Notes: generated from the letters alone by a model not told the origin. A stretch of 64,000 bases of DNA from Pacificitalea manganoxidans (GCF_002504165.1 NZ_CP021404.1:1612001-1676000), one strand, 5' to 3'; positions 30,407 through 39,706 are shown, counted from the first letter of the stretch. Translations and numbers: made by a program.

Positions 30407-31186
30407 TCAGGCGTCCAGATCAACCCAGATCGGCACATGGTCCGAAGGTTTCTCGCGCCCGCGAACGTCTTTGTCGATCTGGCAATCGGTCAGCAGATCG
30501 GCGGCCTGCGGGCTCAGCAGCAGGTGATCGATGCGAATTCCGTGGTTCCGGTTCCACGCCCCCGCCTGATAATCCCAGAACGTGTAATGGCCGGGACCAC
30601 GGGTTCGGGCGCGGAACGCCTCGGTGTAGCCCAGTGACAGGATTTCGCGGAACGCGGCGCGGGTCTGCGGCAAAAACAGCGCGTCCTCGGTCCATGCTTC
30701 GGGGCGGGCCGCGTCCTCGGGTTGCGGGATCACGTTGTAATCGCCCGCCAGCACGACAGGCTCCTCGCTGGTGAGCAATTCCGCCGCGCGGGTCTTCATC
30801 CGCGCCATCCATGCGAGCTTGTAATCATATTTGGGTCCGGGTGCCGGGTTGCCATTGGGCAGGTAAAGCCCGCAGACCCGCACCGCGCGATCGCCCACCA
30901 CCGTGGCCTCGATCCAGCGGGCCTGTTCGTCGGTGTCGTCCCCCGGCAGGCCTCGCGTCACATCCTCCAGCGGCAGCTTCGACAGGATCGCCACCCCGTT
31001 GAAGCCCTTCTGCCCGTGGGTTTCGACGTTATAGCCGCGATCCTCGAACAGCTCCCGTGGGAAGCCCTCGTCCACGGATTTGATCTCCTGCAACAGCGCG
31101 ACATCCGGCTGTGCCTCATCGAGCCAGTCACAGAGCGCGGGATGCCGGGCCTTGATGCCGTTGATGTTGAAGCTGGCGATCTTCAT
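30407..31186 (-). CDS. xth: Exodeoxyribonuclease III
   Basis: A 259-residue AP endonuclease / 3'-5' exonuclease of the EEP superfamily for base excision repair. It starts at MKIASFNINGIKARHP, preceded by CCGGAGTG. Catalytic residues are visible in LLQEIKS (Glu), GDYNVIP (Asp, Asn), RIDHLLLS (Asp) and SDHVPIWVDL (Asp-His). Length and motif order match XthA. Confidence 0.95.
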   Translation of the reverse strand: MKIASFNINGIKARHPALCDWLDEAQPDVALLQEIKSVDEGFPRELFEDRGYNVETHGQKGFNGVAILSKLPLEDVTRGLPGDDTDEQARWIEATVVGDRAVRVCGLYLPNGNPAPGPKYDYKLAWMARMKTRAAELLTSEEPVVLAGDYNVIPQPEDAARPEAWTEDALFLPQTRAAFREILSLGYTEAFRARTRGPGHYTFWDYQAGAWNRNHGIRIDHLLLSPQAADLLTDCQIDKDVRGREKPSDHVPIWVDLDA

Positions 31187-31543
31187 GGGGCGCACTCCGG
31201 CTGTCGGGTCGGTTTCGCGCCGGTATTGCCCGATCAGCGAAGGCGGAGCAACAGGGGGATGTGGGGGAACACGTCTGACCCTCCGGTCGGCCATAAAGCG
31301 CGGTGGAAGCGCCCGGATGGGTCGAATTGCGCGCTGCCGCCCGCGAACAGGGGCGGAGGCCGCGCGGGCTGCCGCTTTGTCATCTCAGGCTGACCTCTAA
31401 GCTGGAAAGGGATTTGGCTGCCGTAAAGCCCACCCGCTCACGCGTGGCAGCACCACCCCCCGGACAGGCTCATGGTGCGCCAGGGATGAAGAGACTCCAG
31501 AAGCAGAGCATCACAGCCGAACCCAGTCCCGCCGGGCGCCTCC
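31187..31543. repeat. Gene-free gap holding one diverged copy of the 205-bp repeat
   Basis: Bases from about 31286 to 31500 are a diverged single copy of the repeat arrayed at 33.3-34.0 kb. Shared blocks include GGC(C)ATAAAGCGC, CCGCCCGCGAACA, the GCTTTG(T/C)CATCTCA(G/C)GCTGACCTC region and ATTTGGCTG followed by TAAAGC(C/G)CACC (31412). The remaining bases hold the xth leader (31187-31285) and the 3' flank of the IscA-type gene. No ORF in the gap looks like protein. Confidence 0.75.
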
Positions 31544-31867
31544 TTACATTGCGAAGGACGTGCCGCAGCCGCAGGAGCTTGTGGCATTCGGGTTCTCGAT
31601 CACGAAACGCGCGCCGATCAGTTCTTCGGTAAAGTCGATCACCGCATTTGACAGGAACGGCAGCGAGGTCGCATCGACGACGACCTTCTGGCCCGCATTT
31701 TCGATCACCAGATCGTCGTCGGCGGGGGCGTCGAGCTTGATCTCGTATTGAAAGCCCGAACAGCCGCCACCCTCCACCGCGATGCGCAGGGCCTGCGGCG
31801 CGGCGTCGATCTCGGCCAGACGCGCAAAGGCCCGGTCGGTAACTTTCGGAGGCAGGTTGAAATCCAT
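31544..31867 (-). CDS. HesB/IscA/ErpA-type iron-sulfur carrier
   Basis: A 107-residue A-type carrier that receives an Fe-S cluster and passes it to target proteins. The three conserved cysteines are Cys36 (EGGGCSGFQY), Cys99 and Cys101 (SSCGCGTSF). It starts MDFNLPPKVTDRAF, with AAAGG upstream. It is physically separate from the suf operon 10 kb away, which has no A-type carrier gene of its own inside the window, so this may be its partner. Confidence 0.92.
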   Translation of the reverse strand: MDFNLPPKVTDRAFARLAEIDAAPQALRIAVEGGGCSGFQYEIKLDAPADDDLVIENAGQKVVVDATSLPFLSNAVIDFTEELIGARFVIENPNATSSCGCGTSFAM

Positions 31868-32119
31868 TGGCGCGGCCTTTGTATCAGATCTCGGGGCGGT
31901 CGCGGGGTGCAGGCCATCCGGTCAAACGTCACCACCGCAGGGTCGAAAGATGCGGCGCATCGCCTGAATTTCGGTTGAAACAAGGCGGTTTGCACGTCGC
32001 ATTTCCCTCTGATCCCGAATATATGGGCGCAAAGGCGACGCGACAAGGTCGCCGCGACGCAAGCCTGCGGTGCCCGGGCCTCTCCCGACCGCTGCGGACC
32101 CTATCGAGATGAGGTGGCG

Positions 32120-33325
32120 ATGACCCCCCGACCCCAAGTGACGACCCAGCCCGCGGCTGCAGCGACGTGGACGACCCGCGGGCAGGTGCAATGGGCCCCC
32201 TATGCCAGCGACCCGCTGCACAGCCGCGGACGCCTGATCGCGGAGGAAGAAAGCGCCTTTCGCAGTTGCTTTCAACGGGACCGGGACCGGATCATTCACG
32301 CCTCGGCCTTTCGTCGGCTGAAGCATAAGACGCAGGTGTTCGTCGAACATGAGGGTGACTATTTCCGCACCCGGCTGACCCATTCGATCGAGGTGGCGCA
32401 GGTCGCCCGGACGATCGCGGGCGCGCTGGGGCTTAATCAGGAACTAACCGAGGCAGTGGCGCTGGCGCATGATCTGGGGCACACGCCCTTTGGTCATACC
32501 GGCGAGGACGCTCTGCATGCGTTGATGGCGCCCCATGGCGGGTTCGATCACAACGCGCAGGCGATCCGGATCGTCACGGCGCTGGAGCGGCATTACGCGG
32601 AATTCGACGGGCTGAACCTGACATGGGACTGTCTCGAAGGGATTGCCAAGCATAATGGCCCGGTGACCGGCGATCTGCCCCATGCGCTGGCCGCCTATAC
32701 CGCGCGTCACGATCTGGAATTGCACACCCATGCCAGCGCCGAGGCGCAGGTGGCCGCGCTGGCCGATGACATCGCCTACAACAATCACGATCTGCATGAC
32801 GGTCTGCGCGCCGGTCTGTTTACCGAAGCCGATATTCGCAAGCTGCCCATCGTTGGGGAGGCATTCGCGCAAGTAGATGCTCTGTGGCCGGGGCTGGACC
32901 GCGCGCGGGCCGGGCATGAGGCGCTCCGCCGGGTGTTCGGCGTTCTGGTAGGCGATGTCATCGACAGCTCCCGCGCGGTGCTGGAGGCGGCGCGCCCGGA
33001 CAGTGCCGACGCGATCCGGCATCTGGGGCGTCCGGTGGTGGCGTTCTCCGAGCCGGTGCGCCGGGATCTGGACCAGATCCGCAGCTTCCTGTTCTCGCGC
33101 ATGTATCGCGCCCCCTCGGTCATGGCCAAACGCGCCGAGGTCACCCGCGTGATCGAGGATCTGTTCCCGCTCTACATGCGCGCGCCGGAGCATCTGCCCC
33201 TTGAATGGCAAACCGATATCGGCCGCGCCCGCGGAGCCACCGGGCTGGCACGGATCGTCGCGGATTACATTGCCGGGATGACCGACCGCTTCGCCCTGCA
33301 AGAACATGCGCGGCTGCTGGGGTGA
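32120..33325 (+). CDS. dgt: dGTP triphosphohydrolase-like protein
   Basis: A 401-residue HD-domain dNTP triphosphohydrolase, cleaving dNTPs to deoxynucleoside and triphosphate. The HD metal site is complete: RLTHSIEVAQVARTI and ALAHDLGHTPFGHTGEDAL, with a later aspartate in AALADDIAYNNHDL. A GTG at 32114 is an alternative start; ATG 32120 has GAGGTG close by. The gene is flanked on both sides by copies of the same repeat family (31.3-31.5 and 33.3-34.0 kb). Confidence 0.92.
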   Translation: MTPRPQVTTQPAAAATWTTRGQVQWAPYASDPLHSRGRLIAEEESAFRSCFQRDRDRIIHASAFRRLKHKTQVFVEHEGDYFRTRLTHSIEVAQVARTIAGALGLNQELTEAVALAHDLGHTPFGHTGEDALHALMAPHGGFDHNAQAIRIVTALERHYAEFDGLNLTWDCLEGIAKHNGPVTGDLPHALAAYTARHDLELHTHASAEAQVAALADDIAYNNHDLHDGLRAGLFTEADIRKLPIVGEAFAQVDALWPGLDRARAGHEALRRVFGVLVGDVIDSSRAVLEAARPDSADAIRHLGRPVVAFSEPVRRDLDQIRSFLFSRMYRAPSVMAKRAEVTRVIEDLFPLYMRAPEHLPLEWQTDIGRARGATGLARIVADYIAGMTDRFALQEHARLLG

Positions 33326-34060
33326 GGCGCTGATCTGCGCGCCGGCGATTGGGGGACCAGAATGAGAGCGTCCCGCGACCTCTGAACTTGGCGCATCCGC
33401 CCGCGAACAAGCAAAGCGCGCGGGCGAGCGCCTGCCCGTCCCCGCGGGCTGGCACTTTGCCATCTCACGCTGACCTCGGTTGGGGGAGGGATTTGGCTGG
33501 CATAAAGCGCACCGTTCAATCGTCCCGGCGCCATCCCCCGGGCAGGCTTGCAGTGTGCTTAGAATGATGACCCCGCGCAACATCCGAACTCTTTGCACCC
33601 GCTCTCGAACAAGGCGAAGCCGCGAGAGCGAGCGCCTGCCCGTCCCCCGGGCTGGCGCTTTGCCGCCTCGCGCTGACCTCTGAGCGGGGAGGTGTTTGGC
33701 TGGCATAAAGCGCACCGTTCGATCGTCCCGGCGCCATCCCCCGGGCAGGCTTGCGGTGTGCTTGGAATGATGATCCCGCGCAACATCCGAACTCTTTGCA
33801 CCCGCTCTCGGACAAGGCCGAAGGCCGCGAGAGCGAGCGCCTGCCCGTCCCTGCGGGCTGGCGCTTTATCACCTCACGCAAACCTCTGAGCGGGGAGGTG
33901 TTTGGCTGGCATAAAGCCCACCGCCCATCCCTTCCAGCGCCATCCCACGGGCAGGCTTACGTTGCGCCTGCGTTTATGACCTAGCCCTCTTTCGGGACGG
34001 GAGTTCGTGTATTTCCGACCTCGAATTACCAAGGCCCCGCGCAGCCTGCCACTATCCCGA
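33326..34060. repeat. Tandem array of about 205-bp GC-rich repeat, about 3 copies
   Basis: The gap between dgt and typA is filled by direct repeats. The marker GGCTGGCATAAAG occurs at 33495, 33698 and 33904 (periods 203 and 206). Units 2 and 3 share long near-identical blocks, including CCCGCGCAACATCCGAACTC and the stretch through CACCCGCTCTCG. Each unit carries an imperfect hairpin, AGCGCC-T-GCCCG...CGGGC-T-GGCGCT. The first unit (from about 33360) and last (to about 33975) are partial or diverged. Short open frames on the minus strand here are unlike proteins, and the period is not a multiple of three. Confidence 0.85.
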
Positions 34061-34063
34061 AAC

Positions 34064-34094
34064 GAAAAAGGGCGGCCCCGCAGGACCGCCCCTC
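34064..34094 (-). terminator. Rho-independent terminator of typA
   Basis: GGGCGG (34070-34075) pairs with CCGCCC (34086-34091) with inner CC/GG pairs. On the minus strand it is followed by CTTTTTCG. It lies 21 bases beyond the typA stop. Confidence 0.85.
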
Positions 34095-34114
34095 ATCTCA
34101 CACCGGAGCCCGCC

Positions 34115-35935
34115 TTACGACGCAGCGCGGCTTTGGCGCTTGCGCTCATGCGGGTCGAGGAAGCGTTTGCGCAGGCGCACGGCTGCCGGGGTCACTTCGA
34201 CCAGTTCGTCGTCGTCGATATAGGCGATGGCCTCTTCGAGCGAGAGCCGCACCGGGGTCGTCAGGCGCACGGCTTCGTCCGTGCCGGAGGCGCGCACGTT
34301 GGTGAGCTTCTTGCCCTTCAGCGGGTTCACTTCCAGATCGTTGTCGCGGCTGTGCTCGCCGATGATCATGCCCGTGTAGACCGGCTCCTGCGCGCCGATG
34401 AACATCTTGCCGCGATCTTCGAGGTTGAAGAGCGCATAGGCCACCGAGGTGCCGTTTTCCATCGAGATCAGCACACCCGCGCGCCGACCGGGGATCGGGC
34501 CGCGGTGCGGGGACCATTCCTGAAACACGCGGTTCAGAACGCCGGTGCCGCGCGTGTCGGTCAGGAATTCGCCATGATAGCCGATCAGACCGCGTGACGG
34601 GACATGGGCGATGATGCGGGTCTTGCCTGCGCCCGCGGGCTTCATCTCGACCAGATCACCTTTGCGGACGCCGGTGAGCTTCTCGATCACGGTGCCGGAA
34701 TATTCGTCATCGACGTCGATGGTGACTTCTTCGATGGGCTCCAGCCGCTGACCGTCCTTTTCGGAGAACAGAACCTGCGGGCGGGAGATCGACAGCTCGA
34801 ACCCCTCGCGGCGCATGTTCTCGATCAGAACGCCCATCTGCAATTCGCCCCGGCCTGCAACCTCAAAGGCCTCGCCGCCCGGCGTGTCGGTGACGCGGAT
34901 TGCGACGTTGGATTCGGCTTCCTTCATCAGGCGCTCGCGGATCACGCGGGACTGCACCTTCTTGCCGTCACGGCCTGCCAGCGGGCTGTCATTGATGCCA
35001 AAGGTGACGGAGATGGTCGGCGGGTCGATGGGCTGGGCGGGCAGGGCCTCGGTCACCGACGTTGCGACAAGGCTGTCGGCCACGGTGGCTTTGCTCATGC
35101 CCGCAAGGCTGACGATATCGCCAGCGACCGCCTCGTCGATGGGTTGCTGACCCAGACCGCGGAAGGCGAGGATTTTCGTGACGCGGAAGTTTTCGATCAG
35201 ATCGCCCTTGCGCGACAGCGCCTTCAGCGTCTCACCCGCCTTCAGCGTGCCGCTTTCGACACGACCGGTCAGCAGACGCCCGATGAACGGGTCGGAGCCA
35301 AGCGTTGTCGCCAGCATACGGAAGGGTTCATCCTTGGCGGCGGCCTGCTTGGGCGCATCGACGTGACGCAGCACCAGATCGAACAGCGCCGACAGATCCT
35401 TGCGCGGGCCGTCCAGTTCTTCGTCGGCCCAGCCAGCGCGGCCAGAAGCGTAAAGATGCGGGAAATCCAGCTGCTGATCGTCGGCCCCGAGCGAAGCGAA
35501 CAGGTCGAACACCTCGTCGAGCGCGCGGTCCGGCTCGGCATCGGGTTTGTCGACCTTGTTGAGCACGACGATCGGACGCAGGCCAAGGGCCAGCGCCTTG
35601 GATGTCACGAATTTGGTCTGCGGCATCGGGCCTTCGGCGGCGTCCACCAGCAGAACCACGCCGTCGACCATCGACAGGATGCGTTCGACCTCACCGCCGA
35701 AATCGGCGTGGCCGGGGGTGTCGACGATATTGATGCGTGCGCCCTGCCATTCGACCGAAGTCGCCTTGGCAAGGATGGTGATGCCGCGTTCGCGTTCCAG
35801 ATCGTTGCTGTCCATGGCGCGCTCGGTCACGGCCTGATTTTCACGATAGGTGCCGGATTGCTTCAGCAGCTCGTCGACCAGCGTCGTTTTGCCGTGGTCA
35901 ACGTGAGCGATGATCGCGATATTGCGAAGGTCCAT
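34115..35935 (-). CDS. typA: Ribosome-associated GTPase TypA/BipA
   Basis: A 606-residue translational GTPase acting in ribosome assembly and stress adaptation. G-domain motifs are intact: [29 protein letters not shown] and [14 protein letters not shown]-like domains III and V and the BipA-specific C-terminal domain follow (to [10 protein letters not shown]). The start has AAGGAC upstream. It is monocistronic, with its own terminator. Confidence 0.96.
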   Translation of the reverse strand: MDLRNIAIIAHVDHGKTTLVDELLKQSGTYRENQAVTERAMDSNDLERERGITILAKATSVEWQGARINIVDTPGHADFGGEVERILSMVDGVVLLVDAAEGPMPQTKFVTSKALALGLRPIVVLNKVDKPDAEPDRALDEVFDLFASLGADDQQLDFPHLYASGRAGWADEELDGPRKDLSALFDLVLRHVDAPKQAAAKDEPFRMLATTLGSDPFIGRLLTGRVESGTLKAGETLKALSRKGDLIENFRVTKILAFRGLGQQPIDEAVAGDIVSLAGMSKATVADSLVATSVTEALPAQPIDPPTISVTFGINDSPLAGRDGKKVQSRVIRERLMKEAESNVAIRVTDTPGGEAFEVAGRGELQMGVLIENMRREGFELSISRPQVLFSEKDGQRLEPIEEVTIDVDDEYSGTVIEKLTGVRKGDLVEMKPAGAGKTRIIAHVPSRGLIGYHGEFLTDTRGTGVLNRVFQEWSPHRGPIPGRRAGVLISMENGTSVAYALFNLEDRGKMFIGAQEPVYTGMIIGEHSRDNDLEVNPLKGKKLTNVRASGTDEAVRLTTPVRLSLEEAIAYIDDDELVEVTPAAVRLRKRFLDPHERKRQSRAAS

Positions 35936-36086
35936 GGTCTGTCCTTAATCGGGGGTCGCCGCGCCCATACAGTGCAGGCGCAGAAAACACCAGCCTCAAA
36001 GCGGTCCTGCCCCCAGATGGGCGGCAATACCCTGCGGCGCAAGGGGGCGGGGGCGGCAGATCGCGGGCGCGCGGCGGCCATCTGCC

Positions 36087-36422
36087 TCAGTGGCGCGCAC
36101 TGTCCGAAAAAAGATGCAGGACAAGAATACCGGCGATGATCAGCGCCAGTCCGGCCACGCCCGGCCAATCCAGACGCTGGCCGAACACGGCCCAGCCGAT
36201 CGCGGCGATCAGCACGATGCCCAGCCCGGACCAGACGGCATAGACCACCCCCACGGGCAGCACTTTCAGCGTCAGCGACAGCAGCCAGAAGGCCAGTGCA
36301 TAGCCCACCACGACGATCACCGACGGCACCAACCGGGTGAACTGGCGCGAGGATTGCAGCGCCGTGGTGGCCACCGTTTCAGCGATGATGGCCAGCAGCA
36401 GGATGAGGTAAGTCTTCGGCAT
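36087..36422 (-). CDS. Small multidrug resistance (SMR) transporter
   Basis: A 111-residue, four-helix proton-coupled exporter. The first helix carries the essential membrane glutamate (Glu15 in AIIAETVATTALQSS). WLLSLTLKVLPVGVVYAVWSG matches the conserved helix 2-3 region of EmrE/Gdx proteins. The substrate could be quaternary ammonium compounds or guanidinium; the distinction is not clear from these motifs. It lies 33 bases downstream of the YitT gene and is probably co-transcribed. Confidence 0.88.
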   Translation of the reverse strand: MPKTYLILLLAIIAETVATTALQSSRQFTRLVPSVIVVVGYALAFWLLSLTLKVLPVGVVYAVWSGLGIVLIAAIGWAVFGQRLDWPGVAGLALIIAGILVLHLFSDSARH

Positions 36423-36455
36423 GGGGCGGTCTTTGCCGTCAAATCGCGGGGCGCG

Positions 36456-37082
36456 TCAATTGGCGATATACCTGTCCCGCCGATGATTGAACGCGATGAC
36501 CGTGTTCAGAACCACCGCGCCCAGCAGCGAAAACAGCACCACGCGGGTGGGGAACAGAAACAGCGCCACGCCGAAAATCAGGACGTCGACGATGGTCTGC
36601 ACATAGCCCGCGCGAAACCCCGTGCGGTCCTGCACCATCAGCGCCACAACCCCAAGCCCGCCAAGAGATCCCTTATGCCGGAACACCGCCAGAAGCCCCA
36701 GTCCGGTCAGCACACCAAACATCACGACGCCCAGCACCGGATTGAGATGCGCAATCCCCAGCCCCTGCGGCAGCAGGTCCGTGGTGATGGACAGCGCGGT
36801 CACGCAAGCGGCGGATTTCAAAGTGAATTCGCGCCCCAGCCGCTGCCATGAGAACAGGTAGAACGGCAGGTTCACGAGAAAGAACACCACGCCGAACGAC
36901 CATCCGCTGAGATAGGAAATGATCAGCGCGATCCCCGCCGTCTGTCCGGTCAGAAACCCCAGATGCGCCAGAAACGTGATCCCGATGGAGCAGATCAGCA
37001 CGCCAATCGACAGGCCCTGCAGGTCCTCCAGCGGAGTGTGCTGAACGCTATCGGGGGATGGAAGAGGATGAGGTGCGGGCAT
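36456..37082 (-). CDS. YitT-family membrane protein
   Basis: A 208-residue protein with five to six membrane helices of the YitT/DUF161 type; function unknown in the family. Recognisable stretches are GFLTGQTAGIALIISYLSG and KGSLGGLGVVALMVQ. The start at 37082 is chosen because the preceding open stretch (to 37148, GTG) is polar and the membrane domain follows soon after; no strong ribosome site is seen for either. It precedes the SMR gene. Confidence 0.78.
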   Translation of the reverse strand: MPAPHPLPSPDSVQHTPLEDLQGLSIGVLICSIGITFLAHLGFLTGQTAGIALIISYLSGWSFGVVFFLVNLPFYLFSWQRLGREFTLKSAACVTALSITTDLLPQGLGIAHLNPVLGVVMFGVLTGLGLLAVFRHKGSLGGLGVVALMVQDRTGFRAGYVQTIVDVLIFGVALFLFPTRVVLFSLLGAVVLNTVIAFNHRRDRYIAN

Positions 37083-37477
37083 AACTGGATAATATGTCAG
37101 AAGCGCTGACCTGCAAGGGGGAAACTCAGCACGGGTCCAAATGCGCACGCGACGTTACAGGCATCAGGGCGAAGGCTGCGACGCGGTGACCGAAGGCCGG
37201 GAACGTCGTTAGAAACGGTGTATCTACTAAGTAGAAACAATCTATGCGTGTAGCCTGGGAATGACATTAACCTAGCGTTAATAAAACAACTTAAGATGGC
37301 ATTTTTGCGGCATATTGCATTTATGCAAACGATCTATGGGTGGTAAGGCATTATAAATAAAGGAACGGTCCTGTTTTGAGTCCGTAACGGCCTAATCTTC
37401 TGGTTGTCCGGGGTGACCGGGCAATGTGCTGTCTCTCAGCGCATTGCATGCCCGAAACAACTTTGAGGATACGATTG
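37083..37477. promoter_or_regulatory. AT-rich intergenic region dense in regulatory motifs
   Basis: This 395-base gap lies between the divergent YitT gene and the glycine-rich protein gene and is clearly lower in GC than its surroundings (about 37200-37370). From left to right: direct repeats TAGAAAC at 37210 and 37232 (22 bp apart, two helical turns), palindrome TCTACTAAGTAGA (37223-37235), the TTAA-N7-TTAA box (37267-37281), palindrome TTGCAT-TT-ATGCAA (37315-37328), and a TTATAAATAA tract (37351-37360) that could be a -10 region. The mRNA would then have a leader of about 110 bases. Confidence 0.7.
37267..37281 (+). promoter_or_regulatory. Full CtrA-type binding site
   Basis: TTAACCTAGCGTTAA matches the CtrA consensus TTAA-N7-TTAA exactly. 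It is about 85 bases upstream of a possible -10 and 197 bases upstream of the ATG of the secreted glycine-rich protein. In Rhodobacterales CtrA controls motility, gene transfer agent and surface functions. A chance match is possible in AT-rich DNA. Confidence 0.6.
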
Positions 37478-38206
37478 ATGACTTATTCCAGCTTTATCAC
37501 CATGCGTCAGGCAGCATCCCGCCGGGGTCTCGCCGCGCTGTCGGTTTCCGCGATCTGCGCAGCCGCTCCTGTGACGGCGCTCGACCTTGGTGCCAGCGTC
37601 AGCATCGGCGGCGGATCGCTTGCCAGCGTCGACGCGAATGTGGGCAATACGTCGGTTGGGGCGGATGTCCTCGGGGGTGGCAACGTAGCCGACGTGGATG
37701 CCGATGTGCTTGGCGGGTCCGGCAATGGTGGAATCAGCGCGGACGCCTGCGTTGGGCATTGCGGCAGTTCCGGCGGGGGCGCGGGATCAGGCGGCGGGAG
37801 CGGCTCCGGGGGCGGCACTGACACCGCAGGGGGCGGCGGTGCGACCGGTGGCGGAAGCACAGGCGGCGGCACAGGTGGCAGCGCGACCGACGGCACGAAT
37901 GGCAACGGCAATGACGCCACGCTTGTCACCCGGCGCGCCACCGGGATGGTCCCGCCGATCCAGTCCGGCCCTTATCGCTGTGCCAAGGGGGGCAACACCT
38001 CGCTCTACGAAGGCTACCCGGTGATGGACAATCAGGGCCGCTGGGTCGGCACCGCGCATAGCATCACCTTGGGCGGTGACCGGTCCATCAACACGCTGCG
38101 GCTGATGTCGGCATCGGGCAATTGCACGGCGGTGAAGGGCGGCGCGGTCGTGTCGCGCGGGCAGTCCCTGCAACTGGGCTTCGGCGCGGAACGTCTGGGG
38201 CTCTGA
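37478..38206 (+). CDS. Secreted glycine-rich protein of unknown function
   Basis: A 242-residue protein I do not recognise. There is a signal peptide (residues 1-34, ...CAAAPVTA|LDLG). Next is a segment of alternating Val/Asp/Ala/Gly (35-90) with an internal near-repeat (SVDANVG, then DVDADVLGG). Then come CVGHC (Cys91, Cys95) and a 50-residue, almost pure Gly/Ser/Thr linker (96-145). A C-terminal globular part (about 146-242) carries two more cysteines (Cys168, Cys216) that could form a disulfide. The layout suggests a surface, matrix or outer-membrane-associated protein. GAGGAT lies upstream of the chosen ATG. The promoter carries a CtrA-type box. Confidence 0.75.
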   Translation: MTYSSFITMRQAASRRGLAALSVSAICAAAPVTALDLGASVSIGGGSLASVDANVGNTSVGADVLGGGNVADVDADVLGGSGNGGISADACVGHCGSSGGGAGSGGGSGSGGGTDTAGGGGATGGGSTGGGTGGSATDGTNGNGNDATLVTRRATGMVPPIQSGPYRCAKGGNTSLYEGYPVMDNQGRWVGTAHSITLGGDRSINTLRLMSASGNCTAVKGGAVVSRGQSLQLGFGAERLGL

Positions 38207-38224
38207 TCGGCCAGCCTGCCCAAT

Positions 38225-38263
38225 AAAAAAGACCGGCGTTGGTGTAACGCCGGTCTTTCCGTT
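38225..38263. terminator. Bidirectional terminator between glycine-rich protein gene and icd
   Basis: A 13-base perfect stem, AAAGACCGGCGTT (38228-38240) with AACGCCGGTCTTT (38246-38258). It has an A-run on the left and T-run on the right, shared by two converging genes. Confidence 0.93.
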
Positions 38264-38268
38264 TATGC

Positions 38269-39483
38269 TTACCCGGCCAAAGCCTTGTTCAGGTTCTCGT
38301 CGATTTTCTCCAAGAAGCCCATCGTAGTCAGCCATTTCTGATCGGGGCCCACCAGCAAGGCGAGGTCTTTCGTCATCCAGCCGGATTCGACCGTATCGAC
38401 GATGACTTTCTCCAGCGTCGTGGCAAAGGTCATCAGCGCGTCGTTTCTGTCCACCTTGGCGCGGTGCTTCAGCCCGCCGGTCCATGCATAGATCGACGCG
38501 ATGGAGTTGGTGGAGGTCTGCTTGCCCTCCTGATGTTGGCGGTAATGGCGGGTGACGGTGCCGTGGGCGGCTTCGGCCTCTACGATCTTGCCGTCCGGCG
38601 TCATCAGGAGCGAAGTCATCAGCCCCAGCGAGCCAAAACCCTGCGCGACAGTGTCGGATTGCACATCACCGTCGTAGTTCTTGCAGGCCCAAACATAGCC
38701 GCCGGACCATTTCATCGACGAGGCCACCATGTCGTCGATCAGCCGGTGCTCATACCACAGCTTCGCCGCGTCGAACTGCTCGCGGAATTCCGCTTCGAAC
38801 ACCTCCTCGAACAGGTCTTTGAACCGGCCATCATAGGCCTTCAGGATCGTGTTCTTGGTGGACAGATAAACCGGAAAGCCGCGCGTCAGCCCATAGTTAA
38901 ACGACGCCCGGGCAAAGTCACGGATCGAGTCGTCAAGGTTATACATCGCCATCGCCACACCGGCGCTGGGGCTCTGGAATACCTCGCGCTCGATGGTCTC
39001 GCCGTCCTCGCCCACGAATTTCAACGTCAGCGTGCCCTTGCCGGGGAAGCGGAAATCGGTAGCGCGATACTGATCGCCGTAGGCATGGCGGCCCACGATG
39101 ATGGGCTGGGTCCATCCGGGCACGAGCCGCGGCACATTGCGGCAGATGATCGGTTCGCGGAAAATCACGCCGCCCAGAATGTTGCGGATCGTCCCGTTGG
39201 GCGAGCGCCACATCTTTTTCAGGCCGAATTCCTCCACTCGCGCCTCGTCCGGGGTGATCGTGGCGCATTTCACGCCCACGCCGACGTCGCGGATCTTCTC
39301 GGCGGCGTCGATGGTGATCTGGTCGTCGGTGCGGTCGCGCTCCTCGATCCCCAGATCATAATACAGCAGGTCAATGTCCAGATAGGGCAGGATCAGCTTG
39401 TCCTTAATGAACTGCCACATGATGCGGGTCATCTCGTCGCCGTCGAGTTCGACGATCGGGTTGTCTACCTTGATCTTGGTCAT
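38269..39483 (-). CDS. icd: NADP-dependent isocitrate dehydrogenase
   Basis: A 404-residue monofunctional, eukaryotic-like (subfamily II) isocitrate dehydrogenase of the TCA cycle. Family motifs include [16 protein letters not shown] at the N-terminus, [13 protein letters not shown]-type substrate loop (here [13 protein letters not shown]), [24 protein letters not shown] and [21 protein letters not shown] precedes the ATG. A perfect GTATAC inverted repeat lies about 75 bases upstream of the start. Confidence 0.97.
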   Translation of the reverse strand: MTKIKVDNPIVELDGDEMTRIMWQFIKDKLILPYLDIDLLYYDLGIEERDRTDDQITIDAAEKIRDVGVGVKCATITPDEARVEEFGLKKMWRSPNGTIRNILGGVIFREPIICRNVPRLVPGWTQPIIVGRHAYGDQYRATDFRFPGKGTLTLKFVGEDGETIEREVFQSPSAGVAMAMYNLDDSIRDFARASFNYGLTRGFPVYLSTKNTILKAYDGRFKDLFEEVFEAEFREQFDAAKLWYEHRLIDDMVASSMKWSGGYVWACKNYDGDVQSDTVAQGFGSLGLMTSLLMTPDGKIVEAEAAHGTVTRHYRQHQEGKQTSTNSIASIYAWTGGLKHRAKVDRNDALMTFATTLEKVIVDTVESGWMTKDLALLVGPDQKWLTTMGFLEKIDENLNKALAG

Positions 39484-39555
39484 GACGTCCCTCTCCTTGG
39501 GAATGCGTGTAATCTCATCTTCGGCATAGCGCGGCGGGGCGGGCAGCGGAAGTCA

Positions 39556-39571
39556 GTATACATTTGTATAC
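39556..39571. promoter_or_regulatory. Palindromic operator upstream of icd
   Basis: GTATAC-ATTT-GTATAC, arms perfect. It lies 73 bases before the icd start and 136 before the divergent DUF4112 gene. The shape resembles operators of GntR-type regulators (TTGTATAC half-sites), but the cognate protein is unknown. Confidence 0.5.
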
Positions 39572-39706
39572 CGAATTTCCGGCAATTTAATGCAGCGGCT
39601 CACGATCCCGAGGCAGCCCTGCCTAGAGATGGGGCAAGATGGGGCTTCGGGGCGGGGAGGGAACCGCGACCCGGCGTCAGCGCTTGATCCGGGAAAGGAG
39701 ATCCCG

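Noticed and set aside
33516-33881. Minus-strand open frame across the 205-bp repeats with internally repeated peptide
   Set aside because: The peptide repetition just mirrors the DNA repeat, the period (203-206) is not a multiple of three so frames shift between units, and there is no ribosome site.
33326-34000. CRISPR array
   Set aside because: The repeat units are about 205 bp and nearly continuous; there are no short repeats with unique spacers and no cas genes nearby.
34604-36139. A 511-codon plus-strand open frame opposite typA
   Set aside because: Antisense to typA with shadow-type composition; no protein family features.
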